Assembly (NCBI GenBank): GCA_002989075.1
Contig: PSQN01000003.1
Location: forward strand, 496,001-560,000
Source: Arthonia radiata
Lineage: Eukaryota > Ascomycota > Arthoniomycetes > Arthoniales > Arthoniaceae
Direction of reading: 5' to 3'
Length of the DNA: 64,000 bases
Notes under the pieces: model-generated
What the model saw: only the letters and a program-made list of their open reading frames with translations
Databases searched by the model: none
What the model was told of the DNA's origin: nothing
Translations under genes and position numbers: made by a program
Shown here: positions 9,013 to 22,101 of the stretch, one piece after another
Layout: each line of letters opens with the position of its first letter
Numbering within the stretch: position 1 is the stretch's first letter

Positions 9013-12000
9013 ATTGCGCATCTGTGGCTTTATTGCAATTGCGCAATTCGATTGCAGAAGTTCCCACTAAATTCTGATAAGAATTAAGTGCATTCTGCCA
9101 TAACGAAGTTGTTTGTGTACAGCAACCATTTTGACGCTAGGTGCTGTAGCGCATCAACACGATATTATCAGGATTTTTATCTAAAACGCACTGTAATCCT
9201 TTGCCGGTATAGCGCAAGCTGTTTGCCTATCAGAAAGGAGCCTGTCGTTGTTAGTTTTGTTAAAATCAGATAAGAATTGACTTTAGAATAATCCCGCAAA
9301 CATTAGAGTCAGTACAATATATCGGACCTTAAGCAGGATATTAAGTTCGAAGCCCTCAATAGCTCAGAAAACTACCAGCAGTGGCAGCAGAACATAAAGA
9401 ATCTTCTAAAAGCTACAGGACTCTAGAAGTTTGTTATTAACATTAAGGATAGCTTACGCGATAAGCGCCTACTAGGACCCGACATCGGCGACATCGGTGC
9501 TATCAAGAAAGAGAAGCGGCAGAAAAGAGACGAGTGGGACAATAAGGAGGCAAAGGCGTCTCTATATATCCTTAACAACCTTATTAACGCTATTAAGTAG
9601 AACCTAGATAACGATAAATTCGATTATGCTATAGATAAGTAGGAGTACTTAAAGAGATATATAAAGACTAGCTACACGGAGACCTACGATACAATTTAGT
9701 AACTGCTAGTGCTAACGCTAAAGGCTTATAAAGACGTGGAGTAGTATTGCATTAAGTTTAAGTTGGTAATAAATAAAATTAATAGATTGAAGACTAGAAA
9801 CAAGCCTAAAATTCTTGGTAACGAAGCTAAAGTCGTTATCTTCTTAAACAATATAAGCGACGTTAAAGGATATAAATAGTAGATTACTACTAAGCGTAGC
9901 TAGTATAACGTACTAGAAGACTTATTAACGATTAATATTTACAATTTGTTCAAAGAGGTGATTGAAGAATCTTGGATCGTTAAGTCGAAGAAGGCGAGCA
10001 CTGTAGATGCCGCCGGCCTAGCTACCGATACCAAGAAGGACGACAAGAAGAAGTCTGGTGGCGGCGGCGGTGGTAGCGGTAGTAGCCGTAGTAATAGTAA
10101 GAGAAAGAAGTATAACGTGTACCAGATAGTTAGTTATAAAGAGAATACCTGTCGCTATACTTACTTTAAAGACGCTCCCGAGGGTTAGAAGCCGTATAAA
10201 AAGGTAGGTAAGTTTGTTAATACCGACCTTAGCAAGGGCAATACCTTTAAGAAGAGGGGACGTCGCGGTAGCGATGCTAGCGCGATTGCTACGTTTATTG
10301 ACGCCGTCGACAACGTAGTACCGTCTACTGAACCAGGTAAGATACGTAATGCGTTTACTAGACAGAATTTTGCTATGTACCTTACTACTAGACTCGCTAC
10401 TCGGTTAGACACAGATTAGCTTATAGACTCTAGGGCATCCGACTATATATACAATAATCTAGGTGCGTTTACCGACCTAGAGCCTTACTAGATCGTAGTC
10501 TATACCGTTAAAGGCACCGTAAATGTAACTAAGCGAGGTATAGTCTATATTAAGACGTGGAAGACTAACAGAGACATTGTCGACTTAAAGCTTATAAACG
10601 TGCTATATCTCCCTAGTTTGTTCGTTAATTTGCTATTAAGCTATAAGTTATCTGAGTATAGCTTTAGCGTGCATACAGGAGAAAATAAGATTGTACAAAC
10701 GAACAGTAACAATAAGCTTGTAAGACTAATTAATACTGGTCGCTACTGGGTCTTAGACCTTATCGACGGTAGTACGGCTTTGAGCGTATCTTCTGAGACG
10801 TAGTACGTACGCTTCGGGTATATATCCTACGATTACTTGCAGAAGACCGTTAAGCAGGTTACTAGCTTGAGTAACAGCATTCTTAAGCCTAATTATAACT
10901 GCAGCGCTTGTATACAAGGCAAGGCTACCTACTATAACGGTAAGGTACTCTAAGATAGACACAATAAGTTCTTAGGTCTCCTATACCTTGACCTCGTTGG
11001 TCTCATTACGCCGAAGGCGATTGCCAACGATAGCAACACTACCTTAAATATAATAGACAACTGTTGCCGTGCGCGGTACTTTTAAAAGCTCGACGGTAAA
11101 ACAGATAATACTATCTTATCTACGTTTAAGACGTTTAAGATGCTTTATAATAAGTAGTTGAATTAGAAGATTAAGGGCATTAAGATCGACAACGGTACTG
11201 AGTTTAGTCCGCTTCAGGAATATTGCCTGAGCAAGGGTATTTAGGTATATTACTTACCTCCCTATACGCTAGGTAAACACAGAGTCGCGGAGCGAACGAA
11301 CAGAATTATTTACAATATAGCTCGTTTAATGCTTATCGGTAGCAAAGTGCCGCAGGAGTATTGGAACAAAGCCTACGGTGTAGCTATCTATATCCTTAAT
11401 CGTACAGCTACGGTAGCACTTAATGGCAAGACTCTATATTAAGCCGTTAATAAGGCTTTGTAGAAGAAGTATATACCGCTAGATATCTCTTATCTACGAG
11501 CTTTTAGTTGTACAGTATATGTTACTGTCCCCGTTGCTCGCCGTATCTCTAGGAAGTTTAACTCGAGGGCCTATATTAGTAAGATAGTAGGGTACGCTAC
11601 TAATAGTGGCAGGACTACTTATCGTATACTCGTTCCAACGCGTAGGAGGGTAATAGAGACCTCTTATATTCAATTCGATGAATCCCGCTTTAAAACGGTT
11701 GCGGATATCCTTAAGCAAGTAAACGACCCTAAGGATCTAGACGCTAAGGATTATAAGGTGGAGCCTTTAGTCCCTTATCTCGATCCGAAAGACTTAACTT
11801 TTAGTTAACCCTTCCTGCGTTTGTATAATAATATCGGTGAATTCGGCTTACGGGGCAGTAGTCTAGCTAGCTCCGGTAATAGTAGCGGTGCTCCTAACGT
11901 CGATAGCAATAATTGTATCCGCCAGCGTCTTAATATAGAAGAACTAGAGGATATGCGGGTACCGAAGTTGGTAGAGGAGATATTAGCGGAGAAGCGTACA

Positions 12001-14294
12001 AGCGAGTTAGGTAATTTATATAGTCGGTTTAGAATGCTTCGTAGAGCAAAGCCAGTATTACCGTCAACGCCGATTACTAATCTAGACACACTACCGTTGT
12101 CTCCGCCTCTCCCAGTTTATAATCCGAGCGATGTTCTAGGGAGCATCGATAGTAGGAGAATCGACTACGACGACTATCTAGATAGGAAGTACTTTAATAA
12201 CGACAACGACAAAGCGAGCACTCTGCGTACGCCTTCGCCTAGTTCGCTAGAAGCTTACTATCGTACGCACATACCGATTAAGTATCCGGATCTAAATTAA
12301 GATTCAATTCGTTTCGACTCGCTACCGAGCCCTTTACCTACATTACGTAGGCTACCAGGATCCTTTTTTAGTTTAGCCTTTACTTTTACTGTATCCGCGG
12401 AGGAGCGGTTTGCTAAGGTATTTGCTACCGCTACAGCAGACTTAAATTAACTGTATGCTTCTAAGACGTATAAGGAAGCTATAAAGATAGATCTAGACAA
12501 TTAGGGAAAGACAATAGCTAAGGAGATCGGATTGCAGAAAGCTAACAAAACATTTTACTGGGGACATCTGCCGAAGAGTGCAAGGGTCCTCGCTACTAAG
12601 TAGGTATTTAATCTAAAGACTAACGATTGCGGTGTGGTTGTGCGGTACAAGGCACGTATAGTAGCGAAGGAATTTCTCTAGGACAAAGGTAGCTTTAATA
12701 AGACGTTTGCAGCTATAGCGAAGACCAATACGTTCTGTATCTTTATAGTTCTAGTCGCAGCACTAGACCTTAAGTATGATTAGATGGATGCCGTAACTAT
12801 ATTCCTAAATCCCTATCTTCCCGACGACGTCGAAATTTAGATGAAACCGCCTAAGAGGGTGACACTACCGTATCTAGGTATAAAGTGGCTTCTCTCCCGT
12901 ACGCTGTACGGCTTAAAGCAGTCTGCACGTAAGTAGTATTAAGATGCCGCTAGGACCCTTACTCGACAGAGGTTTGTTTGTTCGGAGATAGACTATTGCC
13001 TGTTCTTTAAAGAAAAGACCTAAATCTTAATCTACGTTAACGACTTTCTAGTTGCGGCACTATTACGACGTAAGGTAAATAAGGCCAAGAAGGTTCTGAC
13101 CCGCAGCTACAAGATAAAGGACCTAGGTAAGTTGAAATACTTCCTAAACATTAAGATAGAGCGAGATAGGTCTCGCCGCAAGGTAAAGCTAAGTTAGAAA
13201 GCATATCTAGAGCGAATACTAGTAGAATTAGGTATAGACGACTATAGCTCTAGAGCCTCGCTACTACCGAAGGGTATGCAGCTTAATCCTCCTTCCGACG
13301 GATATTAGGCTCTAATAGACCTACTAGCATAGTATTAGCGTACAAGCGGATTCTTAATATATGTCGCTATAATTATCCGATCAGACTTTGCCTACAAGGT
13401 TGCTAAGCTTTGTCGGTTTATAGCTAATTCTACGGAGCAACATATAGTAGGACTAAAGTTGGTATACCGGTATGTAAAGGGTACATTAGACATTAGCATT
13501 ACTTTCGACTTTAAGGCAGATACCCTAGGGGACATCGGTATGTTAGGATAGAGCGATTCTACTTATAGAGACAACAAGGAGAATCGCCGCTTACACTCAG
13601 GTTACGTCTTTATCGTTGGAACTAAGGTAAAGGGCCCCGTTACGTAGTAGTTCGGACTACAGAGGATTGTAACTTTAAGCTTAACCGAGGCTGAGTTGGT
13701 GGCGTTAACGATCTACACGCAGAAGGCTCTCTGGGTCTTATGTCTGATTAAGGAGTTCAACCGCATTAACGTAACGCCTATAGTGATTAAAGAAGACAAT
13801 ACTAGTATAATCGCTCTTGCCAAGAATTTGGAGCATTACAAGGGGACCAAGCATATCGAAGTGCGCTAGTATTTCTGCAGGGAGCAGTTGCTCTAGGGTT
13901 ATATTGCAGTTAAATATGTTTCTACTATCGATAACATTGCGGATAGCTTAATAAAGACTCTTGGTCTAGTTAAGCATCGGAGGTTTGTTTAACAACTCGG
14001 TATAGCACGGGCTCAAGACTCTTGATATAGGCTTAGTACGCTGTACTGGAACTAGAGAGTCAAAAGCATGCCTAGGATCGATACTTTTTATCGATGTTCT
14101 AGGTGTCTTTCGACGGCATCTTAATATGTTATCGACAGGTAAGTGATTACGTAGGCAATAATGGTCCGATTTGGATAAGACCTAGCTCCCCGTAGGGAAG
14201 ATAATCAGAAGAACAACCTTATGTGGTTCGTTAGGAGCATCTCGTTTGTTGGGATGTCGCTACCGTCGTCGGCATAGTTGATCCTGAGGGGGTG

Positions 14295-14477
14295 TGTCAG
14301 AAATCATAGACGCTGAAGTCCTGGTTCAGTCTCAACTTTCATGCACTAGCTTTAGACTCCTGGAGCGGGCTTGGCATGCTACGATACCTGATACAGACAC
14401 AGGTCTTGGCACGCACATATAGTCCAGTTTGAGCTTCGTTTGCAGTTGAATCGTAAGGATCTCATCAACTTCTGACA
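14295..14477 (+). repeat. Copia-1 3' LTR
   Basis: This is the 183-bp partner of 8816-8998, with TGTCAGAA/TTCTGACA ends, followed by the GACAC target duplicate. Confidence 0.95.
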
Positions 14478-14482
14478 GACAC

Positions 14483-15062
14483 CTACATCTGGAGTTAGAT
14501 GTCAGAGACCTCTAAGCACTAGAAGATTCTTATTATCTACCGAGACTCTTATAAACTATTGAGGTCTTTCTACAATAAGGGCTATTAGCACGACGGCGTT
14601 AATGAAGAGAACTGGGTCATCAGCCGGCTACTCTACCACCAGTCTCGATCCTCATCGCGGCCAGCACCCAAGGGAAACAGCAGCCGACGTCGAACATTGT
14701 CGACGAGTCGCGCGCGACCGGCGAGGTTTTGCGATCCAGTTAGAGGGGAATGGGCTGGAGACGTATCTCAAGACATGTAGAGCGTTCCTAGCCAGCCGTG
14801 CAAATAATCAAGAATGTTGTGAGCGCTTCGAGGGTCACCAAAGTAGTGCGCAATGGCAGCCACCGCTGGAGACTGTCTGCGTAGCTCGAAAGGGCGGACG
14901 CGCGTGTCGGTATACAAAGAGAAGAAGCTGCTAGCCCACTCGCACTGGGAGCTCTGTTTTTGATACAGAGTGGTGTCGCCACTAGCAGAGCCTGTGCTGT
15001 ATGCTTAAGGAGCAAATCTCGCAAGAACTGGGCGTGAGAGGTTTAGCTGCGCCTCAATAATC
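14483..15062. other. non-RIPed spacer with a dispersed repeat
   Basis: The composition here is closer to normal. Short open frames exist on both strands (14602-14934 +, 14788-15024 -) but I recognise no protein. A part near 14845-14920 resembles 56345-56410, which looks like a RIPed copy of the same sequence, so this is probably a piece of an unidentified repeat. Confidence 0.4.
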
Positions 15063-15074
15063 GTAGTCTAAACC

Positions 15075-15434
15075 AGCAGTAGAGGCTTATAATGGAGCCA
15101 CGGCACCTACGGCCGCAAGGCGGTTTCTTGGAGGCCTTGTTTTCGCGTCAGCGCAGCTCCCTGAAGATGTTATCCAATGCTCAACTCTTCTTGACAGCTA
15201 CGGATCAGATCACCTACCAGTCCAGACAGTCTTTGCAGTTAAAGCGCCTGTAGCGGCACAAGCCGAGAGATACAACTTTAGGCAGGCCCCCTGGGCTAAA
15301 ATTAACGCCTATATCTCAGAGGAGGTTAAGCACTGGAGAGTTGAGCGTACGGTTGACCTAACAGTCGATTGTCAAGAAGCAAAACTAGTGGAGGTAACCC
15401 AGAAAGCTCTTCTATTGCCCTAGACACAAGCCTT
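15075..15434 (+). pseudogene. LINE fragment (I/Tad-like endonuclease C-terminus)
   Basis: One plus-strand frame reads GLVFASAQL, then YGSDHLPVQTVFAVKAP, then ERYNFRQAPWAKINAYI. The SDHLPV box is the end of the apurinic-type endonuclease domain of non-LTR retrotransposons, and the RYNF..A.W segment is the usual following linker. It is cut at its right by Copia-2. Basic, Arg-rich coding traces at 20340-20460 may be its continuation beyond that insertion. It is 5'-truncated or diverged to the left, and no RT is seen. Confidence 0.6.
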
Positions 15435-15692
15435 TGTTGCAATATTAGCCACTACCTGTTACAATACCAGCCACCAACTTTTGGCTAACAGCGTAGCTAC
15501 GTAGCAAGACCAGTAGCTACGTAGCAAGACTAGTAGCTACGTAGTAAGAAGGCTGTGTACTCTATAACTAGAGGATATAAGTATTAATTTCCTATGCCCA
15601 TTAGATCTCTCTTCTGTAGTACAATTAAAAGATTAGAACCTGTTCTCTATCCTTAGCTCGGTTATACTCTTCGTCAATTTATCCTCGCAACA
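15435..15692 (+). repeat. Copia-2 5' LTR
   Basis: 258 bp. It carries three tandem 20-bp units built on GTAGCTACGTAGCAAGAC at about 15492-15551. Confidence 0.9.
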
Positions 15693-18600
15693 GGTTATAA
15701 GCCCGGACTGTTTCTATTACTTATTGTAATTACCTAATTATTCCTGTTTTAACTCCTTTTTTAAATAACATAAATTACGAGAAGCATCGTTTTACGGTAC
15801 TTAAAGAGACTAAGAACTAAATTAGTTATAAAACTAATTAGCTTAATAGTTTCGCCGTAAAAGAGAATAATGTCTTAAATTAAACTAAGCCTCTTAAAGG
15901 GAGCGCTAATTTTAAACAATAGGTAAAGAACAACGCTTAAGGACTTATCTAGATAAGGCAGGCTATAGCCCCTATAGTTAAGGTATAGTATACAAACTAC
16001 ACTAATTCTAGAGATCTTTGGGAAGCCTTAAAGAAGCGTTATAAACCTAAATCGAAGCAGCGAGAGTATAATGCTCTAAACAGCCTCTTCTTTACTATCT
16101 TAAGTAGATTCGATAGTAATATAGATAAGTATCTCCGTCGCAAGTAGAAAGCACTGAACGATTTTCTGCTAGTTACTAAAAATATAGTACCGATCGACGA
16201 GCGCCTACTTAAGACAAATTTTGTCTTTTATCTCAATATTAATATCTTTATTAACTTTAGACAGCAATATATTACAGAAACGCTTAAAGAAGAGCTCTCT
16301 TTAGAAGAGCTTTACGACCTAGCCTAAGAAGAGAATAGACAACGTAAGATAGCGACAGAAAACCTATAAGATACTACGCTTATAGTTGTGTTCTTAGCCT
16401 ATAGACACTATAGCAAGAAAGGCTATTCTTAAAGAGTCTATTAGGTCCTTTATCCTAAAATACAACCTCTACGATAAGAACCGGGGAAGGATAAGAAGTT
16501 CAATAGAACTACCGAGAAGTAGAACAAAAAGGACGACTAAAAGAAGAAAGATCGACCGAACGATAAGTACAGACTAAATATAATATCGATCTCTCAATAA
16601 TAGCAACACTTTTAGTCTCTCTAGGCTATCGACAGCGGAGCTAATAAGCACGTTTATAATAATATTACTTAAATAAGGGATACAAATTAAATTCAGTTAA
16701 CAAATTTTCAGGTTATAGGGTTACAAATATCGTATAACGTTATTAATAAAGTTAAGCTTAATCTTATTAAACTAGATAGATTAATAAGTTTAATTATACT
16801 AAACAACGTCTACTACAATAAAGATTTACCTATAAACCTAGTCTCTGCCGGAAAGCTGTATAAGAGGAAGGTATTTATCGATACTAGGTAAAACGTTCTT
16901 TATAAAGATAATGAGCCTCTTAGTCAGACTTCTTTTATTAATAGCGTACAAGTGCTTAGAACAAGCACAATAAAAAGACCTAAGCTTTACGCTCTCGCTA
17001 CAATTAGCTATCTAGAAGAGATAACTAAGCAAGAGCTATAGTACATTAGACTTAGGTATATTAGCGTATAAAGTATGCGTAAGGTTTAGCAGTCTATAAG
17101 AGGCTTAGACAATATCAATATTGTTAATAGAAAGGCGCTATACGAGATATACATAGAAAGTAAATCGACTCGCCGACCTTCTCGAGAACATTAAATACGA
17201 GCAACAAAGCCGTTCTAAAAGATATATCTCGATTCGGTAGGAAGGATCAAACCAACAGGTTTTAATGAATTTCAATACTTTATAGCCGTTATCGACGACT
17301 GTACAAGCCTTAGAACCGTTCGAGTACTTAAGGAGAAGGGCCATTGGTTCGAAGAAGTTACAAGACTTATTAATAATATAAGAGCATTGCTTACAGCGAG
17401 CAAGGAACCTAATTAGCTAGCCCTTGCAGTAGGAGTAATAAGAGCTAACAATAAGTTTAATACTTACGCCTTTAAAGACTTCTGTAGCTCGCAAAATATT
17501 CGATACGAATAGAGTACGCCGTATACGCTAGAGTAGAATAGACAGGCAGAAGCAATAAACAAGGTAGTTATTTAAAAGGTAAGAAGCTTTCTTAAAGACT
17601 CGGGCATACTACCAAACTTATAGCCAGAAGCTATAAAGATAGCTACAATTCTAGCTAATCTTACTTTAGTATATTAGACCTCGAAGCCACTATCTTAAAT
17701 TATTAAGGAAGCTGTTATACAACGTCGCTTACCGATAGATATCTCCTACCTTTAGAGATTTAGTTGCCTCGCGGTAGTATATAACACACCGCTATATTAA
17801 TAGGAGGCAGGAAAGTTTAGACAACAAACACAAAAGGGGTATCTTATCGGATACCAGACTAACTCGATTTAAAATTATTGTGTTTAGATTCTAAATACAA
17901 GGAAGATTGTTAAGACTCCTTATATTTAGTTTAACGAGTATTAGACCTACAGATCTAAAAATCTAGTAAAACAGGAAGCTTATCTAAAACCGCTAATAGA
18001 GTTCTAGAAACTAGTTAAAACTACTATATTAGATAATAATACTTATTTCGAAGAAGGTTTAGACGAACTATAAGATTTAGAAGAACTAGAAACTCTATAC
18101 GAATTAGACATTAAACAAACTCAATCTAACGCAACGCCGCTACTAGTTAGAGGGTAGGTATATACGATAGAGCCAAGACAAGCAACTTACGAAGAAGAGT
18201 TTGCTTAAGCTTAGCAGGACGCCTAGCAAGAGGTAGACCTACAACAAATAGCTTAGCAGGCAGAAGCAACCCTAAGTCCTAAGCAAAGCGGTATAGTCCC
18301 TTTGCTACTACGTCGGTTAACTAGAGAAGGCCAGCGGCCCCGAAGAATTAACGACGATTATAAAGACTAAAGACGTACACTAGCGACTATTAAAGCACTA
18401 GAAACGTCTCTAAAAATACTATAAGAGCTAGAGAATCTTAAAGATGCCTTAAAGTCGCTAGTATAGCGTATCTCGATAAAAAAGAAGATTAATACTCTAG
18501 AAGAGCTTTAGACCTAGAAAGTTATTTTAGTAAGCTTCTTATTAAAAGACAGATAAAAAAATCGATAGTAAATAGATATAGAAAGTTAAAAGCGATAGTT

Positions 18601-20091
18601 TAGCTAAATTACGCTAGGTTGTTAGAGACTTTTGACAGTAACAAGGTGTTAACTACTAAGATACCTATACGTATACTCTTAAAGCAACATTTTACCGTAT
18701 TATCTATACTCTTGTCGCCTTTTACGACTAGAACCTCTATCAGTAAGATATAACCGGCGCCTTTCTATACGCCTTGCTTAATAACTTTTTAATATATGTC
18801 GAGGTACCGTATAGCATATATACTCAGAAGATAATCTATAAGCTTTAAAAGAGTCTTTACGGTCTTAAATAAGCACCGTACCTCTAATACAAAGAGCTTA
18901 TAAAAGCCCTTTAGAAGTTAGAATATAAGCCTCTGGTTAAAGACCCTTGCGTTCTTACAAATATAAACTAGAATATCTTCGTTTTAATCTTTGTCGACGA
19001 TATTTAAGTTACGGGCTAAAGCACAGAAAATATTAAGAATCTTAAACGATCGCTAAAGGCGATATTCTTACTACGAGACATAGAAGCAACGACCTTCCTA
19101 GGTCTTAAGATCGAACGTAACAGAGCAGAGAGACTATTGCGTATTTACTAGAAGCCTTATATTAACAAGGCTCTAAAGAAGTATAGGCTTAGCGACTATA
19201 AGCCTACAGCTATACTAGAAGAGACGGCTCTAGTTCTAAACTAAAGTATCTGTACAACGAAAGCTAGAAGGGTCTATTAGCAGATAATAGAACTAGTTAA
19301 TTACCTTGCAATAGTCTTACAACTAAACATTGTACTAAGAAGTTCTTAGCTCTCTTAATACCTCTCTAATCTATTAGAGGAGCATATTAAGGCCGAAAAC
19401 TACGTACTTAGATACCTTAGTAGTACTAAATTATATAGCACAGTATTCAACTTTTTAGACAACAAGCTATTTCTTTAAGGATATAGCGACGCCGACTATA
19501 CTAGAGATTAAACAAGCAGAAAGTTAACGTTAGAATACGCATTCTTCCTTACAGATAGTCTCGTTTTATAGAAAAGTAAGCTATAAAGCATAATAGCTCT
19601 TTTATTAATAGAGAGCGAGTATACGGTACTCGTTAAAGCAGTTAAAGAAGTAAGTTAAATCGTTAAACTCTTCTTAGAACTTAGTTATAACAGAAAGCTA
19701 CTTAGACCTGTTATAATTAAGAAGGACAACTAATTAACTATCGCTCTGACTATTAATTACAAAAATTTCTCTCGAACTAAGCATATTAATGTTCAAAATT
19801 ACTATTATCGGTAGAAGTACGATACAGGCTATATTAATATTTTATATATTCTAACTCGTTAACAGGTAGCAGACGTATTTACAAAGACACTTAGTAAAAA
19901 CCTCTAAGCGCCAGCTCTCGGTATACTAAGGATAAGCGACCAGACCTATAAGCTAGAACGTCTAGCTTAATTAAGTATCTAGTAAGAGGGAGATTCTAGC
20001 GTTGCTAACGATATACTAGAAGAGCGGCTTTAGTAAATTTACGTTAATTAATGTAACTAATACTATTCTAGGTTATAGATTAAAGGAGGTA

Positions 20092-20329
20092 TATTGCAAT
20101 ATTAGCTACTACCTGTTGCAATACCAGCTATCAACTTTTAGCTAACAGCGTAGCTACGTAGCAAGACTAGTAGCTATATAGCAAGAAGGCTGTGTACTCT
20201 ATAACTAAAGGATATAAGTATTAATTTTCTATACCTATTAGATCTCTCTTCTGTAGCACAATTAAAAGATTAGAACCTGTTCTCTATCCTTAGCTCGGTT
20301 GTGCTCCTTATTAATTTATCCTCGCAACA
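20092..20329 (+). repeat. Copia-2 3' LTR
   Basis: 238 bp, the same as the 5' LTR but with two of the 20-bp units. Confidence 0.9.
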
Positions 20330-20699
20330 AGCAGTAGTCGAGGAAGAGAAAGAAGAAGACAAAGCATTACGTGCACAGTATCTGGATATACGTCGCTAAG
20401 TAGCAAGAACAGCTATAGAGACTCGACGTCGCCTAGTAACTAACTTTTTGTATCTAATAACTCTATTAAAGGGAATCTAGAATAAAACGAATGGCACAGC
20501 CCCCTCGAAAATGCCGTAACTTGGTGCACCAGCGTGTTATAAGGTCGTACTTATAGACATTATAAAACGTCTATCGCCCTCTCTACTCTTCTTTCCTCTT
20601 AAACTTACTACTTTAATACCTATAACTATAACTTTAATAACAAAAGCTCGATTACTAACCTATCCGAGAGTCTATTTCCGTTAGAAGTCGATTGCCGCA
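20330..20699. other. spacer between Copia-2 and the sirtuin relic
   Basis: The first 130 bases may continue the LINE fragment (basic coding trace on +). The rest, with a TATAAAAC at about 20560 and pyrimidine-rich sequence, could be the 5' flank of the following sirtuin relic. Confidence 0.35.
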
Positions 20700-21690
20700 T
20701 TTGGCCGCATTACAAAGCGTTCTAGGAATGCTTCTCGCAATACTATAACTATATATATTAAGGCTACTAAGCTCAACGCGACTAGTAACGGAAGCGATCT
20801 TGCACGCGTACTGAGCTTAAAGAAGAGAATAGTCGTTATCGCGGGCGCTAGTATCTCTGCTTCTATAGGCCGTAAGCTTGATACAGCCCGTACACCAAGC
20901 AGTTCGCTTACTCGCTTGCTAGTCCCCTACTACTCAAAGAAAGGAAAACCTAACGGTCGCTTCTTTGACCGCAGCCAGCTCTATAATTCGTACTACAACA
21001 CCGAATCGACGAGGCGGTTGTTTTATGAGAGGTGGCGCATCGCTACGGCAGAGATCAGTTAGATGCATCCGACTCAGTTTCATAGTTTCCTCGCGCGTCT
21101 TGCTCGATAAGGCCGGCTACTGCGTCTCTATATGTAGAACATCGATAGGCTCGAGACGCGGTTTCTAGAGCTTATAGTACCGCGAGATACTACGGCGCCG
21201 TAGTTAGTAATAGTGTAACTCTATAGCAATCTCTATAAGGCTTAATACTAACGCTGTTGCAAAATTATAGATATACGGATAAACGACTATTAGGAAGCGA
21301 GCCAGCCAGCGTATTAGAGGTGCCTGAAGAGGGCTGCGTAAAGGGTTAGACGAGGCGAAAGGAATGTGGGCTATAAACGACTCCGGCTCTATATTTACTT
21401 ATACGGTAATTGTAAGCTGCCGTAAGAGAGCGTTAGTAACATTATTCAGGCAGATCTTAAGGTACAGCCGCCGCTAGACGCTTTCCTAGTTGTTGATACC
21501 TCGATAAAGACTAATTCAATATTAAGGCTAGTAAAGGATTTCTATACCGCGACGCGTCGTAGTAAGGAGGGTCTCTGCGTTTAGGTCAACTTAGAGCATT
21601 GCTCAAAAAGTCGGAAGATTCTCTAAGATATAACAATAACGATAACTACCGATTAGACCGCGGACATACTCGGTTAGAGATTGTATATTA
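20700..21690 (+). pseudogene. sirtuin (Sir2/HST3-HST4-like) gene, killed by RIP
   Basis: One unbroken frame carries the sirtuin landmarks in order. These are KKRIVVIAGASISASIG (NAD-binding GAGIS loop) at about 20817, MHPTQFHSFLARLAR and GRLLRLYM, NIDRLET (NID box) at about 21138, a possible cysteine pair, and finally DAFLVVDTSIKTNSILRLV (family: VVGTSLK) at about 21477. Sirtuins are NAD-dependent deacylases. Several conserved Gly residues read Ser or Asp and several Gln/Trp positions read stop, all explained by G-to-A or C-to-T changes. No frame change is needed across about 900 bases. The order and spacing fit a fungal HST3/HST4-type protein. It is not functional as it stands. Confidence 0.72.
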
Positions 21691-21971
21691 TAAACTCCTT
21701 AGTTCCAGACAAATAAATAAAGAAAACGTTTAGAATAAAATAAGCGCTAATAAATAAGCCTTATAAACATACTCTAGCGCAGAGTACTCCTATATTTTCT
21801 CTTCGACAACGCCTCTGTTGTTCCTTCGCGGGCTTTTGCTTTCTAGTTCTAGAAAATAGCGCATGCCGAATATCTAAAGAGTACAACAATCCCGGTAGAA
21901 GTCGGTACCGCAATATACAGCCTCAAAACCTAGTTCTGATTTTGCGCTAGCCTTACTAAAGAAGTAATGCC
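21691..21971. other. spacer, 3' flank of the sirtuin relic
   Basis: RIP-altered sequence without a recognised feature. It ends in the target duplicate ATGCC of the solo LTR. Confidence 0.4.
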
Positions 21972-22101
21972 TGTTTCAAATGTAAATGTCTTGATTTACG
22001 TCTATCTACATAGTAGGCCCCCCTGAGGGACCGCCTGTCTAGCCGCTAAGAGTCACTTCTCGTGTACTTTCTGATCGAACAACTATCCCTTACTTTCAAC
22101 A
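21972..22101 (-). repeat. solo Copia LTR (Copia-4 family) with target duplication
   Basis: A 130-bp sequence, TGTTTCAAA to TTTCAACA, is nearly the same as the two LTRs of Copia-4. Direct 5-bp duplicates ATGCC flank it (21967-21971 and 22102-22106), so it is a true insertion reduced to one LTR by recombination. Confidence 0.92.

Larger units (their letters stand above)
8816..14477 (+). mobile_element. Ty1/Copia LTR retrotransposon (Copia-1), full length but broken
   Basis: The element is flanked by a 5-bp target duplication GACAC (8811-8815 and 14478-14482). Both LTRs are 183 bp and differ at six sites, all transitions. The primer-binding site follows the 5' LTR. In order, the interior holds a gag-like region with a Gly-rich and basic stretch (about 9.3-10.2 kb), protease region, integrase (about 10.8-11.8 kb), reverse transcriptase (about 12.5-13.3 kb) and RNase H (about 13.5-14.0 kb). 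The gene order integrase before RT marks Copia. It is inactivated by many RIP-type changes. The LTR divergence is inflated by RIP, so age is only roughly moderate. Confidence 0.92.
15435..20329 (+). mobile_element. Ty1/Copia LTR retrotransposon (Copia-2), full length but broken
   Basis: The LTRs are 258 bp (15435-15692) and 238 bp (20092-20329); the length difference is one copy of an internal 20-bp tandem unit. Ends are TGTTGC and GCAACA. The primer-binding site at 15693-15706 is a RIPed form of the initiator-tRNA match. The interior shows gag (about 15.9-16.4 kb), integrase (about 17.2-17.8 kb), reverse transcriptase (about 18.6-19.2 kb) and RNase H (about 19.4-19.9 kb). It is very heavily RIPed, more than Copia-1 and Copia-3, and so probably older. 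No matching target duplication is seen. Confidence 0.88.
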
